Source of the DNA: Alphaproteobacteria bacterium
GTDB lineage: Bacteria; Pseudomonadota; Alphaproteobacteria; Micavibrionales; Micavibrionaceae
NCBI GenBank assembly: GCA_009929775.1
Contig: RZZS01000003.1
Coordinates: forward strand, 19,017 to 83,016
Direction of reading: 5' to 3'
DNA: 64,000 nt
The position numbers and the translations under genes were made by a program. Within the stretch, counting starts at the first letter, position 1; every line of letters begins with the position of its first letter. Below the pieces are notes generated by a model. It made no database searches. It was not told the origin of the DNA and saw nothing but the letters and a program-made list of their open reading frames with translations. Positions 39,221-48,542 of this stretch are shown here, piece after piece.

Positions 39221-39381
39221 AGCGTCAATCGCCCGGTTCAGAGAAAAAGCGGTGGTCCCAAAAAACCTGGACCACCTGTATTTTCCATCAGGAACGGACA
39301 CGCCTCTTCCGGGCTCCGTCTTCTGCGTTCATTCAACTCGGGACCGTAAGCTTCCCCACCCGCAGAACCCGCGCCGAGATC

Positions 39382-40233
39382 TCATGGTTCCTGTTTTTTC
39401 CGTCTTCCGACCGTTTTCGGGTCTCTTGGCTTGATCATGCGCAGACTGCCGTCCATCTCCTTAAGGAAGCGTGCGATATTTGCGGTCTTCCGGCGGCCTT
39501 GTCCGTTCAGACGTCCCCGGACGACGGGATAGGAGACGCCCAGCATGCGCGCGATTTCCGGCTGCGAAAACCCCTTTCCCCTCAACTCGTCAAGTTCCTT
39601 TTCGAAGCGGAGTCCAAGCCGGCTTCCGCGGACCTGCACACTGAACGGCAACGCGTCCCACGCAAGTTCGAATTTTACGCGGAACTCGGGGTGGGCATGC
39701 ATGTAGTCGCCAAACACTTCACGGGTCGGCATATCCTCGTCCTTCGCCACTTCGCTGATCGTCCTGCCCTTCTCTATCCGGCGCAAGAACTCGTGAAAGT
39801 CTTTTTCTTCCCACTTCGCTTCCCGACCGTGTGCTTCCAGGCCCCTGCGGTGCCAGGAATTCTTCGCGACATCGGTCGACGGACGCCGGTTAACAATCGA
39901 GGCATGCAACTTGCGCATATGGTCGGTCGAAGGCCGCTGGGGTATGATGCCTTCCTTGCGCTGGGCGTTCATGATCGTCCTCTGTTTGTGGCGAAGTTGT
40001 TTTCCCACGAGACCCCGCCGCCATGGAAGACCGAACTGTTCGCGGTATTCGTCAGGCTCGCACTGGTGTGTATTCTTGAGGTGCTTGTGAAGCGACTCGT
40101 AGGCATGGCCGCATAGAAGGCAAACAAGCGCATCGTTGTCGAAATAGGCTTCGACTTCGTCCTTCGTCCGGAATTTTTCCGAAACTGGAAAGTCCGGCAG
40201 CGGCTTTTTGTACGGATATTGCTTTTTCGTCAT
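39382..40233 (-). CDS. Ros/MucR-type zinc-finger protein with C-terminal HTH regions
   Basis: CLLCGHAYESLHKHLKNTHQCEPDEYREQFGLP MucR finger; C-terminal ISEVAKDEDMPTREVFGDYMHAHPEFRVKFELAWDA and FSQPEIARMLGVSYPVVRGRL. Confidence 0.8.
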   Translation of the reverse strand: MTKKQYPYKKPLPDFPVSEKFRTKDEVEAYFDNDALVCLLCGHAYESLHKHLKNTHQCEPDEYREQFGLPWRRGLVGKQLRHKQRTIMNAQRKEGIIPQRPSTDHMRKLHASIVNRRPSTDVAKNSWHRRGLEAHGREAKWEEKDFHEFLRRIEKGRTISEVAKDEDMPTREVFGDYMHAHPEFRVKFELAWDALPFSVQVRGSRLGLRFEKELDELRGKGFSQPEIARMLGVSYPVVRGRLNGQGRRKTANIARFLKEMDGSLRMIKPRDPKTVGRRKKQEP

Positions 40234-40234
40234 G

Positions 40235-43200
40235 TCATCCCCCCTCGAACAAAATCCTCCTCAATATCCCCGGCGCCAGCGCCGCCAGCGGATTAACGGA
40301 GATCTCCGGCTCTTTCAAAGGCCCCTTGACGGTATAGGTCGCAGCGAAAACCGCGCCGCCAGCACCCCCGGCGAGAATGTCGCCGATGACAGGAATGCCG
40401 CCGATCAGGGTATTGACCATCGAAAGCGGAACGATCGTACCCGAAAGGTCGATCTTGCCGGTTGCCCGGTCGACGACACCCGCGAATGTCAGGCCAAGAG
40501 AATTGCCCGACGTGCGCCCTTCCCGCAACACCAGCACCGCCCCTTGCGGGCGGTAGAACCAGTCGAAATCAGCTTCGAGCTTGGTGAACACCATCCCTTC
40601 ACTGCCGAGAAGCTGCACAAGACCAGGCAGGCTAAGTGCGCTCAGGAGACGCGCAAGACCTGGCGCGTTCACCACCGTAAAGTTCGTCAGCTCTGCCTTG
40701 CCAGCAATGTCCCCTCCGCGAATTGAAAACCCGGACGGCTGCCCGAAAACCTTCAGCTTTCCGCCACGCACGTCCTTGTTGATGCCGAATGCTTTCAGAA
40801 CCGCGCCCGCATCGCTGGCCTCAAGGTGAAACTCCTTTCGGGCGGTCTGCGGGTCCGGCTTGTAGCGAAGATAGATCTGCCCGTTGCCGGCGCGGGCGTC
40901 CATTTCGAGTTGCGTGATGTCGCCTGCCACGTCGGTCTCGATATACATTCTGGCGTCGCGCACGGACTCCTCTTCGCCCGTTATCATCCTGAGAACATCC
41001 ACGGACAGGATCATCGGTGGTTCGTCGGCGGCAGCTTTCGCCGCGTCCTTTCGGTCTTCCCTGCCGCTTAGAAACGGGCGCGCATCCACCGTCTTCCCGT
41101 CGATATCCAGCTTCATTAGTCCGCCCGACTCGCGTTTCAGGACCAGCGAAAAATCGTTCGCTCCCATGCGCAGCCGGTCGGCGGTAAGGCTCGTCACATC
41201 CTGCTCGCCCATGACCGGACCGAACAGCAGGTGGGCATTCACAAGGGAAAGCTCCGCGGACTCGAGATTAAGGCGGCTTATCTCGACCAGCCTTCCCCGG
41301 TCGAGCGATACCTGCAGCGAGCCCGTGCCTGGCAAACTCGCCGGCTTCACGAATTTCAAAGGCGTGAAGGTCAGCAGGACCGGGGTCAGGTCCGCCTCGA
41401 TATCGACGGTATTACGGTCGTCGTTCCGCATGATGTAGGTGATTTTTACCGGAAGCGTGCCGCTCAGATAATCATCGAGCCCGATGTTGAAATGCTCGCG
41501 CAGCGCCTTGTCGGCCCCGAGACTCGCGACAACCTTGCTCGACCACGCGCGACCTTCGCTGTCGAGATACTGCTGCCAGGCGAAGGTGATATCCCGCCCG
41601 CCGAGTTGGCCCCGGCCCTCGACGGTAAAATCCTCTTCGCCGACCGCGACAGCGAACGGACCACCTTTCAGGTCGAGTCCTTCCACGAGACCGGGAAGAT
41701 GCACATCCTTTACCGTGCCGTCCGCGACGATCTTGACTTCCTCTTTTTTCAGGTCTTCCGTCGTCGGGAAAGCGACATTCGCCTTGATTGAGGCGGTTCC
41801 TTTTGTATCCTCCGGTCGGATGCCGAGATCATCGCCGTAGCCAATCGGCTCCCGTGCGAGATATTCGAGCATGGCCGGAAGCGGTCCGTCGAGTTGCGCC
41901 GAAATATCGACGCTTCCCGCTCCCGCGACCATAAGCCCGTCGAACGCGACACGGACGTCTTTGGCCGCGATTGCACCGAGGTGCGTCGTCCCTTCCACGA
42001 CCAGCGTATCGGCGTCAAAATCGACGAGACCCTTTCCCGCCGTGTTTTCCGCCGGCACCATCGGAGCCCGGTAATCAACTGTCACACCGTCGAACGCGAA
42101 GGCAATTTTGCCTTCTCTCACGTCAACATCATCAAATCCTCCGGTCGAGGGCGGCAGCGAGATGACGGCGCTCGCCACCACATCCGAAAACGTGCCTTTT
42201 TCCATCCGCTCGACAAGCCAGCGGTACGCGCCCGTATCCTCAAGCTTCGGCGGGAAAAGGGCGGGCAGATCGTCAACGGCGACCCGGTCCGCCGTGACTC
42301 GGACAGGAACGGTCAAAGCCTCCCCCTGACGATAGGAGAACGAGGAACTCGCAGAGAGGGTGGCCTCGGGCAAATCGACTGTAAGTTCCCGGATTTCGGT
42401 CTGGCCGGTCGCCGCATCCCAGGAGGCAGTCAGCCGCACCTCGTCATAGGCGAGCGGCTCTTCGTAGAGCGCGGGCAGTGAAACCTTGCCACCCTGCGAC
42501 AAGACCGCAAGACGAACATCGACGGGCGTGAGGTCGTCACCGAATTCGGCATCGAGCCGCGCACTGAGGGTCAGCTCGTGACCGGCAAGGAATTCCAGTT
42601 CGCCGAATTTGCGCGACAGCACTTCCGGATCCACGTCCCCGGCGATGAGACTCGCATAAAATGCGTCTTCCTCGACACTGTAACGGACACTCGCCTCAAC
42701 AGTCGCCGTCTTTAGTCCGCCCGGAATTTCGACAAACGCCGTCGCCTCGGCGACCGCGTCACCGCGTGCGATGCGAAAATCGGAACGCGGGAAAAACCAT
42801 GACAAACCCGCGATGTGATCCTCGACCATGACCGATGCTTTTTCCACCTCGACGAGCCCAAGCTGCGAGAGGATCTCCGGACCGTCCTGACCCTGCCCGC
42901 GCGCCCACGCCCGCACCGATTCCAGAACATCGGGAAGGACAGTGCCGTCGCTATCTGTCCCGGCGGCCCCGGGAAAATCCCCGGCCCCGACGCGAAGTCC
43001 ATCCTCCGTCCGGACGAGACGCAGGGAGAGCTTGCGAATATAGGCCGCCTGCGGGCGAACCTGTCCTATCAGCAGAGACGAGAGCGAAAAGGAAAGGCCG
43101 AGTTCGTCAACCGACAAAATGTCCTTTTCCTCGCCCTCGACGATGCGAACGTCCTTGAGACCCAGAAGGAGCGGTTTCGAGGCTTCCGGCCACTGCAACG

Positions 43201-43423
43201 CCATCTTCTCGACGGTCAGAGAGAGACCGCTCTTCGAATCATTCAGTGTGCTTTCTATAAATTCTCGCGCGAATTCGAGATCGATCGGTCCCGAGGTCAG
43301 ACGCCAGAGAATCGCCGCGCCGACAATAATGACCAGAACCACGACAACGGCGAGCGCCTCCAGAACGAGAATTGAAAGCTTTTTGAGCAGTCTGGTTAGT
43401 TGAGGGGTGAAAGATTTCATCAC
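40235..43423 (-). CDS. AsmA/YhdP (DUF3971)-like large membrane-anchored protein
   Basis: 1062 aa, one N-terminal TM, LTASWDAATGQTEIRELTVDLPEA and C-terminal DLSGTIVPLSMVNTLIGGIPVIGDILAGGAGGAVFAATYTVKGPLKEPEISVNPLAALAPGILRRI. Confidence 0.85.
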   Translation of the reverse strand: MMKSFTPQLTRLLKKLSILVLEALAVVVVLVIIVGAAILWRLTSGPIDLEFAREFIESTLNDSKSGLSLTVEKMALQWPEASKPLLLGLKDVRIVEGEEKDILSVDELGLSFSLSSLLIGQVRPQAAYIRKLSLRLVRTEDGLRVGAGDFPGAAGTDSDGTVLPDVLESVRAWARGQGQDGPEILSQLGLVEVEKASVMVEDHIAGLSWFFPRSDFRIARGDAVAEATAFVEIPGGLKTATVEASVRYSVEEDAFYASLIAGDVDPEVLSRKFGELEFLAGHELTLSARLDAEFGDDLTPVDVRLAVLSQGGKVSLPALYEEPLAYDEVRLTASWDAATGQTEIRELTVDLPEATLSASSSFSYRQGEALTVPVRVTADRVAVDDLPALFPPKLEDTGAYRWLVERMEKGTFSDVVASAVISLPPSTGGFDDVDVREGKIAFAFDGVTVDYRAPMVPAENTAGKGLVDFDADTLVVEGTTHLGAIAAKDVRVAFDGLMVAGAGSVDISAQLDGPLPAMLEYLAREPIGYGDDLGIRPEDTKGTASIKANVAFPTTEDLKKEEVKIVADGTVKDVHLPGLVEGLDLKGGPFAVAVGEEDFTVEGRGQLGGRDITFAWQQYLDSEGRAWSSKVVASLGADKALREHFNIGLDDYLSGTLPVKITYIMRNDDRNTVDIEADLTPVLLTFTPLKFVKPASLPGTGSLQVSLDRGRLVEISRLNLESAELSLVNAHLLFGPVMGEQDVTSLTADRLRMGANDFSLVLKRESGGLMKLDIDGKTVDARPFLSGREDRKDAAKAAADEPPMILSVDVLRMITGEEESVRDARMYIETDVAGDITQLEMDARAGNGQIYLRYKPDPQTARKEFHLEASDAGAVLKAFGINKDVRGGKLKVFGQPSGFSIRGGDIAGKAELTNFTVVNAPGLARLLSALSLPGLVQLLGSEGMVFTKLEADFDWFYRPQGAVLVLREGRTSGNSLGLTFAGVVDRATGKIDLSGTIVPLSMVNTLIGGIPVIGDILAGGAGGAVFAATYTVKGPLKEPEISVNPLAALAPGILRRILFEGG

Positions 43424-43484
43424 TTGACTTGGGGATGGTCGGGTACAGATTCCATTACAGGTTACTTTAGAGGTTCAGAGGCTC

Positions 43485-43946
43485 ATGGAAAACATCGAAG
43501 TTGGGGCACAGGCCCCTGATTTTTCACTTCCCTCCGACAATGGCGGTCAGGTCAGCCTTTCCTCGCTGCGCGGGCGCAGGGTCGTTCTCTATTTTTATCC
43601 GCGCGACGACACGCCGGGCTGTACGGTAGAGTCCTGCTCTTTCCGCGACAATATGCAGGCGCTCAATGCGCTCAACGTCGACGTCATTGGCATATCCAAG
43701 GACACGCCGGAAAGCCACGACAGGTTCAAACAGAAATACGAGTTGAACTTCCCGCTGGCCTCCGATGCAGACTCGGATGTCTGCGAGCGCTACGGCGTTT
43801 GGAAGGAAAAAAACATGTACGGAAAGAAATCGATGGGCATCGAACGGTCGACCTTCTTGATCGGCGAAGACGGAAACGTCGAAAAGATCTGGCGCAAGGT
43901 CAAGGTCGAAGGTCATGTCGAGGACGTGATGGCCGCCCTGAGGTAA
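43485..43946 (+). CDS. bcp: Thioredoxin-dependent peroxiredoxin (BCP family)
   Basis: YFYPRDDTPGCTVESCSFRD; GISKDTPESHDRF. Confidence 0.95.
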   Translation: MENIEVGAQAPDFSLPSDNGGQVSLSSLRGRRVVLYFYPRDDTPGCTVESCSFRDNMQALNALNVDVIGISKDTPESHDRFKQKYELNFPLASDADSDVCERYGVWKEKNMYGKKSMGIERSTFLIGEDGNVEKIWRKVKVEGHVEDVMAALR

Positions 43947-43963
43947 GCGATTTGCCGATAGAA

Positions 43964-43989
43964 AAACCCCGGATCGTCGTCCGGGGTTT
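43964..43989. terminator. Terminator between convergent bcp and hydrolase genes
   Basis: AAACCCCGGA/TCCGGGGTTT stem; T-tract on the minus strand. Confidence 0.75.
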
Positions 43990-44012
43990 CAGAGTAGCAG
44001 AAAGCTGTTTGT

Positions 44013-44687
44013 CTAAGCTGCTTTCGAAAGCCCGGCATTCACCCGCCGACCGCCGCCGACCATGTTGAGGTGGTCGTGCACGTGGGCGCAGAGGCCGTCC
44101 ACCTTGTCATGGAAGAAATGATTCGCACCGTCCATAACCCGGTAATCGATCTCGATCCCCTTTTGCTGGCGCAGCTTGCTAACGAGTTTTTCGACAGAAT
44201 TTTCCGGAACGACATCGTCCCGGTTCCCCTGCAGAATCAGACCCGACGACGGACAGGGGGCAAGAAACGTAAAGTCATAAAGATTGGCGGGCGGAGCGAC
44301 CGATACAAAACCCTGTATCTCGGGACGTCGCATCAGCAATTGCATCCCGATCCACGCGCCGAACGAGAAACCGCCGATCCAGACATACGGTGCGTTGCGG
44401 TTGATCTCCTGCATCCAGTCGAGCGCCGCGGCAGCGTCGCTTAATTCGCCCTCACCGCGATCGAACATGCCCTGCGAGCGTCCGACGCCGCGGAAGTTGA
44501 ACCGCATCGTCGAAAAACCGCGCGATGCGAACGTTTGAAACAATGAGAAAGTGATTTTGTTGTTCATCGTCCCGCCCTGCTCGGGGTGGGGATGAAGGAC
44601 GAGCGCCAAAGGCGCATTCGGTATCTTTGAGTGCGCGTAACGTCCTTCGAGCCGGCCAGCCGGGCCGTTAAAAATTATTTCGGGCAT
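44013..44687 (-). CDS. Alpha/beta hydrolase
   Basis: LHPHPEQGGTMNNK; WIGGFSFGAWIGMQL nucleophile elbow; GANHFF. Confidence 0.9.
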   Translation of the reverse strand: MPEIIFNGPAGRLEGRYAHSKIPNAPLALVLHPHPEQGGTMNNKITFSLFQTFASRGFSTMRFNFRGVGRSQGMFDRGEGELSDAAAALDWMQEINRNAPYVWIGGFSFGAWIGMQLLMRRPEIQGFVSVAPPANLYDFTFLAPCPSSGLILQGNRDDVVPENSVEKLVSKLRQQKGIEIDYRVMDGANHFFHDKVDGLCAHVHDHLNMVGGGRRVNAGLSKAA

Positions 44688-44972
44688 CGGTTCTCCTGTA
44701 TTGCCAAACCGGCAGTATTCTTGTTTTTTTCAAGCGTTGAATGGGTAAACTCTTGACATATCCGCGTTTTTATAGAGCATCCAGCCCCGCCTTGTCCAAT
44801 GATTAATCGTAAGCTATTGAATTGGATGTGGATAATATCGCGGTTCGCCCATCTTTTTTTTGTTGCGTTGCGTTCGCGTTTATGAATAACTCATTGCCTC
44901 AAAAGGGTACTTGCTTGGTACGCTATTCCATACTAAAATGTAAATGTGCATGCACGCGAGGCTGTTCCGGAA

Positions 44973-45422
44973 ATGCAGGATGAAGTCAAATTGACGACGC
45001 GAGGCCGTTATGCCGTCATGGCAATGGTCGAGCTTTCAGCCAACGGCTTTGAAAAGCCGATGCCTCTCTCGGAAATTGCCGGGCGCAGCAACATTTCGCT
45101 GTCGTACCTTGAGCAGCTTATTGCGGCCCTCCGCCGCAACGGCCTTGTCGTCAGCCACAGGGGGCCTGGGGGCGGATACCTGCTCGCGAAAATGCCCGAC
45201 CAGATACCCGTAGCGGATATTCTCAAAGCCGCCGAAGACTGCGTTCCGGCAAAGCGTCAGACGAGCAATTCCTCCACGATCAACGACCAGACCCGGGAAC
45301 TCTTCAAACATATCGGAGAGATTCTTCACGTCTGCCTGTCCAAAGTCTCCCTCGCCGACGTTCTCGACCGACGCCTTCACGCCAATCCGCATATGATGAA
45401 ACTGTTTGACTCGCTGGGCTAG
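44973..45422 (+). CDS. Rrf2/IscR-family transcriptional regulator
   Basis: LTTRGRYAVMAMVELS...ISLSYLEQLIAALRRNGLVVSHRGPGGGYLLA. Confidence 0.93.
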   Translation: MQDEVKLTTRGRYAVMAMVELSANGFEKPMPLSEIAGRSNISLSYLEQLIAALRRNGLVVSHRGPGGGYLLAKMPDQIPVADILKAAEDCVPAKRQTSNSSTINDQTRELFKHIGEILHVCLSKVSLADVLDRRLHANPHMMKLFDSLG

Positions 45423-45441
45423 CGCCCTTTCAATTGCGCGC

Positions 45442-46566
45442 ATGAACAACCGCGTCTACCTCGACTACAACGCGACGGCCCCCGCGCACCCGGACGTCAT
45501 TCGCCTGACCGCGGAGCTTATGGCCGCGCCCGGCAACGCCTCATCCGTCCACGCGGCGGGGCGCGAGGCCCGCAAACACATTGAGTCCGCCCGCTCGAAA
45601 GTCGCGGCGCTGGCCGGATGCCGGGAAACGCAAATCGTCTTCAACAGCGGCGCGACGGAGGGAAACAATACGGTCCTGAGCGCGTTCCGAGGCCGGCGGA
45701 TTCTTGTCTCCGCGCTCGAACACCCGTCGGTTCTCGAGCCGGCGGGCGAGGCGGAAAACATTCCGGTCACAAAAGACGGACTCGTCGACATCGCCGCCTT
45801 GCGGGACATGCTCGCCCGGGATCCGTCCCCCGCGCTCGTCTGCGTGATGATGGTCAACAACGAAACCGGCGTCGTCCAGCCGATCGACGAGATCGCGCCG
45901 CTTGTAAAGCAATCCGGCGCCCTTCTGCTTGTCGACGCCGTGCAGGCGGCGGGGCGGATTCCGATCGAGATGAACCGGCGCGGCGTCGACTTCCTGACCT
46001 TGTCCGCGCACAAGATCGGCGGCCCGCAAGGCGTCGGGGCGCTGATCGCGGGCCCGTGCGCGCAAGCCCCGGTCCTGCTGCGCGGCGGCGGACAGGAGCG
46101 GCGCTTCCGGGCCGGGACGGAGAACGTCGCCGGAATCGCGGGCTTTGGCGTCGCGGCGGAGCTCTCGCTTTCGGAAATGGCATCCTTCGGCGCGCTTGCG
46201 ACCTTGCGCGATGCGTTGGAGCAGCGCCTTTCCTCCTCCATCCCGGAACTCGTCATCCTTGGCCGGAACGCCCCGCGGGTGCCGAACACCACCCTGATGG
46301 CCCTGCCGGGCGTCGCCTCCAAAACCATGCTCATCAACCTCGACCTCGAGGGAATCGCGGTCAGCAACGGCTCGGCCTGCTCGAGCGGTAAAGTGTTCGC
46401 GAGCCACGTCACCCGCGCGATGGGCGCACCGGACGAAATCGCGGGATCGGCGCTGCGCGTATCGGCGGGACGGGATACAAAGCCGGAGGATACGGCGCGC
46501 TTCGCCGAGATATTCGAGCGCCTTTATGCACGCGTGAAAGAGAAGGTTGTCAGGGTAGAGTGGTGA
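45442..46566 (+). CDS. Cysteine desulfurase (NifS/IscS class)
   Basis: VYLDYNATAPAHPDV; TLSAHKIGGPQGVGAL PLP lysine; NGSACSSGKVFASHV active-site Cys. Confidence 0.94.
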   Translation: MNNRVYLDYNATAPAHPDVIRLTAELMAAPGNASSVHAAGREARKHIESARSKVAALAGCRETQIVFNSGATEGNNTVLSAFRGRRILVSALEHPSVLEPAGEAENIPVTKDGLVDIAALRDMLARDPSPALVCVMMVNNETGVVQPIDEIAPLVKQSGALLLVDAVQAAGRIPIEMNRRGVDFLTLSAHKIGGPQGVGALIAGPCAQAPVLLRGGGQERRFRAGTENVAGIAGFGVAAELSLSEMASFGALATLRDALEQRLSSSIPELVILGRNAPRVPNTTLMALPGVASKTMLINLDLEGIAVSNGSACSSGKVFASHVTRAMGAPDEIAGSALRVSAGRDTKPEDTARFAEIFERLYARVKEKVVRVEW

Positions 46567-46610
46567 ATGGTAAACATCTTGTCACAATGAAACGTACTGC
46601 GGAACCCCCG

Positions 46611-46952
46611 ATGCCGAAAATCACCTTCATCCGCAAATCCGGCGAAAGCCTGGAAATCAACGCGCCGGTCGGCCTCTCCGTCATGGAAGTCGCCCAGAAG
46701 CACGATATCGCCGAAATCGAGGGAGCGTGCGGCGGCAGCCTCGCCTGCGCGACCTGCCACGTCTACGTCCACCCCGACTGGTGGGACAAATGTTTGCCGG
46801 ACGGCGAAGACGCGGTCAGCGAAGAGGAAGAAGACATGCTCGACCTCGCCTTCGACCTGCGCAAGCAATCGCGTCTCTCGTGCCAGATCATCATGAGCGA
46901 GGAACTCGACGGACTCGTCGTGGCGTTGCCGGGGGCGAAGGTGGATTGGTGA
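46611..46952 (+). CDS. 2Fe-2S ferredoxin (adrenodoxin/Isc Fdx type)
   Basis: GACGGSLACATCHVYV...LSCQI CX5CX2CXnC motif. Confidence 0.93.
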   Translation: MPKITFIRKSGESLEINAPVGLSVMEVAQKHDIAEIEGACGGSLACATCHVYVHPDWWDKCLPDGEDAVSEEEEDMLDLAFDLRKQSRLSCQIIMSEELDGLVVALPGAKVDW

Positions 46953-46999
46953 CCGGGCGTTGCCGCAACGTCTTCAGCAATTCCAGACCGCGCCCGTTT

Positions 47000-47190
47000 C
47001 ACCGGAAGTTTTTGACCACAGAGTAACTGTGTTTCGAGTCAGGCGTAAGATAGCTCCCGAGGCTGATTTCCGACCACAGCGAACGCAGCGATCATGGCGG
47101 GTGTGGAGATCCGGTCGTCTGTTCTGAAGAAAGGATCGACGTCGTGGTCGCTGTGATCGCCGTGGCTAATTTTTCACTACAAGGCGGGCT
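47000..47190. repeat. Octamer-type interspersed repeat (ACCACAGCGAACGCAGCGA ... TGGTCGCTGTGATCGCCGTGG)
   Basis: Imperfect inverted arrangement of roughly 8-nt periodic units in the fdx-mnmA intergenic region. Confidence 0.55.
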
Positions 47191-47216
47191 TCATCGGAGA
47201 GAGTGCCGGGGGCAAA

Positions 47217-47255
47217 GGGGACACAAGAATTCGCTGCGCGAATTGTTATGTCCCC
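47217..47255. repeat. GGGGACA-type palindromic element
   Basis: GGGGACACAAGAATTCGC / GCGAATTGTTATGTCCCC, 18-bp arms with two mismatches. Confidence 0.85.
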
Positions 47256-47363
47256 GGCGGTGAGGACGCTTGTACGAATTTCGCTCGGGAAAGCCGATCA
47301 GGAACGGACGCAACGCCTTACGGAAACTTGCGTTTTCCTGTCGCTGTCCGTATAGTCCCAGCC

Positions 47364-48503
47364 ATGAATTCGCTCGGCTTTGACAAGGATCCCAAAGACA
47401 CCCGCGTCGTCGTCGCCATGTCCGGCGGCGTCGACAGTTCCGTTGCGGCCGCCCTTTTGCACGAGGAAGGGTACGAGGTGATCGGCGTCACGCTCCAGCT
47501 TTACGACTACGGCGAGGCACTGCGCAAGAAGGGCGCGTGCTGCGCGGGGCAGGACATTTACGACGCGCGCCGCGTGGCGGAAGAGCGCGGTTTCCCGCAT
47601 TACGTGCTGGATTACGAAAGCAATTTTCGTGAAAGCGTCATCGAGGATTTCGTCGAAACGTACCTTGCGGGAGAAACACCAATCCCCTGTGTGCGCTGTA
47701 ATCAAACGGTGAAGTTCCGCGATCTTCTGGACGTCGCGCGCGACCTCGGTGCCGACTGCATGGCGACCGGCCATTACGTCCGGCGCACCGTGAGCGAACA
47801 CGGCGAGGCGGAATTACGCCGTGCGGTCGACGACACCAAGGACCAGACCTATTTCCTGTTTGCCACGACACATGAACAGCTTGATTTCCTGCGTTTTCCG
47901 CTCGGCGGCTGGACCAAGGACGTGACGCGCGTCCACGCGCAGCGCCTCGGCCTTGTCACGGCGATCAAGCCGGACAGTCAGGACATCTGCTTCGTGCCGA
48001 ACGGCGATTACGCCAGCGTCGTCAAATCCATGCGGCCCGGGAGCGAACAGCCCGGCGAGATCGTCCATGTCGACGGCCGCGTACTGGGGCGGCATAACGG
48101 CATCGTTCACTACACGATCGGCCAGCGCAAGGGCCTCGGCATCGGCGGCGGCCATTCCGAAAACAACGAGCCGTTTTACGTCGTGCGCATCGACACCGCG
48201 CGAAACGAGGTCGTCGTCGGCCCGAAGGAAGCGCTCGCCAAAAACATTCTGAATCTGAAAGACTGCAACTGGCTATCCCGGAGATTCGGAAACTCGGAGA
48301 TTCGGACAACCGTCAAGTTCCGCTCGATGATGAAACCGGTCCCGGCGCGGGTTTCGGCGGGCGAAACAGATAAAACCGCCACCGTCACACTGGAAACCCC
48401 GCAATACGGCATCTCCCCGGGACAGGCGGCTGTCTGTTACGACGGCGACCGGGTCATCGGCGGCGGATGGATTGAGGGAACCGGAATCTCCGGCGTCTTA
48501 TAA
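47364..48503 (+). CDS. mnmA: tRNA 2-thiouridylase MnmA
   Basis: [53 protein letters not shown]. Confidence 0.96.
   Translation: MNSLGFDKDPKDTRVVVAMSGGVDSSVAAALLHEEGYEVIGVTLQLYDYGEALRKKGACCAGQDIYDARRVAEERGFPHYVLDYESNFRESVIEDFVETYLAGETPIPCVRCNQTVKFRDLLDVARDLGADCMATGHYVRRTVSEHGEAELRRAVDDTKDQTYFLFATTHEQLDFLRFPLGGWTKDVTRVHAQRLGLVTAIKPDSQDICFVPNGDYASVVKSMRPGSEQPGEIVHVDGRVLGRHNGIVHYTIGQRKGLGIGGGHSENNEPFYVVRIDTARNEVVVGPKEALAKNILNLKDCNWLSRRFGNSEIRTTVKFRSMMKPVPARVSAGETDKTATVTLETPQYGISPGQAAVCYDGDRVIGGGWIEGTGISGVL
48279..48310 (+). repeat. Octamer-periodic tract (CGGAGATT CGGAAACT CGGAGATT CGGACAAC) inside mnmA
   Basis: CGGA recurs at 48279, 48287, 48295 and 48303; a related tract follows the stop codon at 48506-48538. 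Confidence 0.8.
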
Positions 48504-48542
48504 ATCGGAGATTCCGAACTTCGGAATCCGGGGATTCGAACC

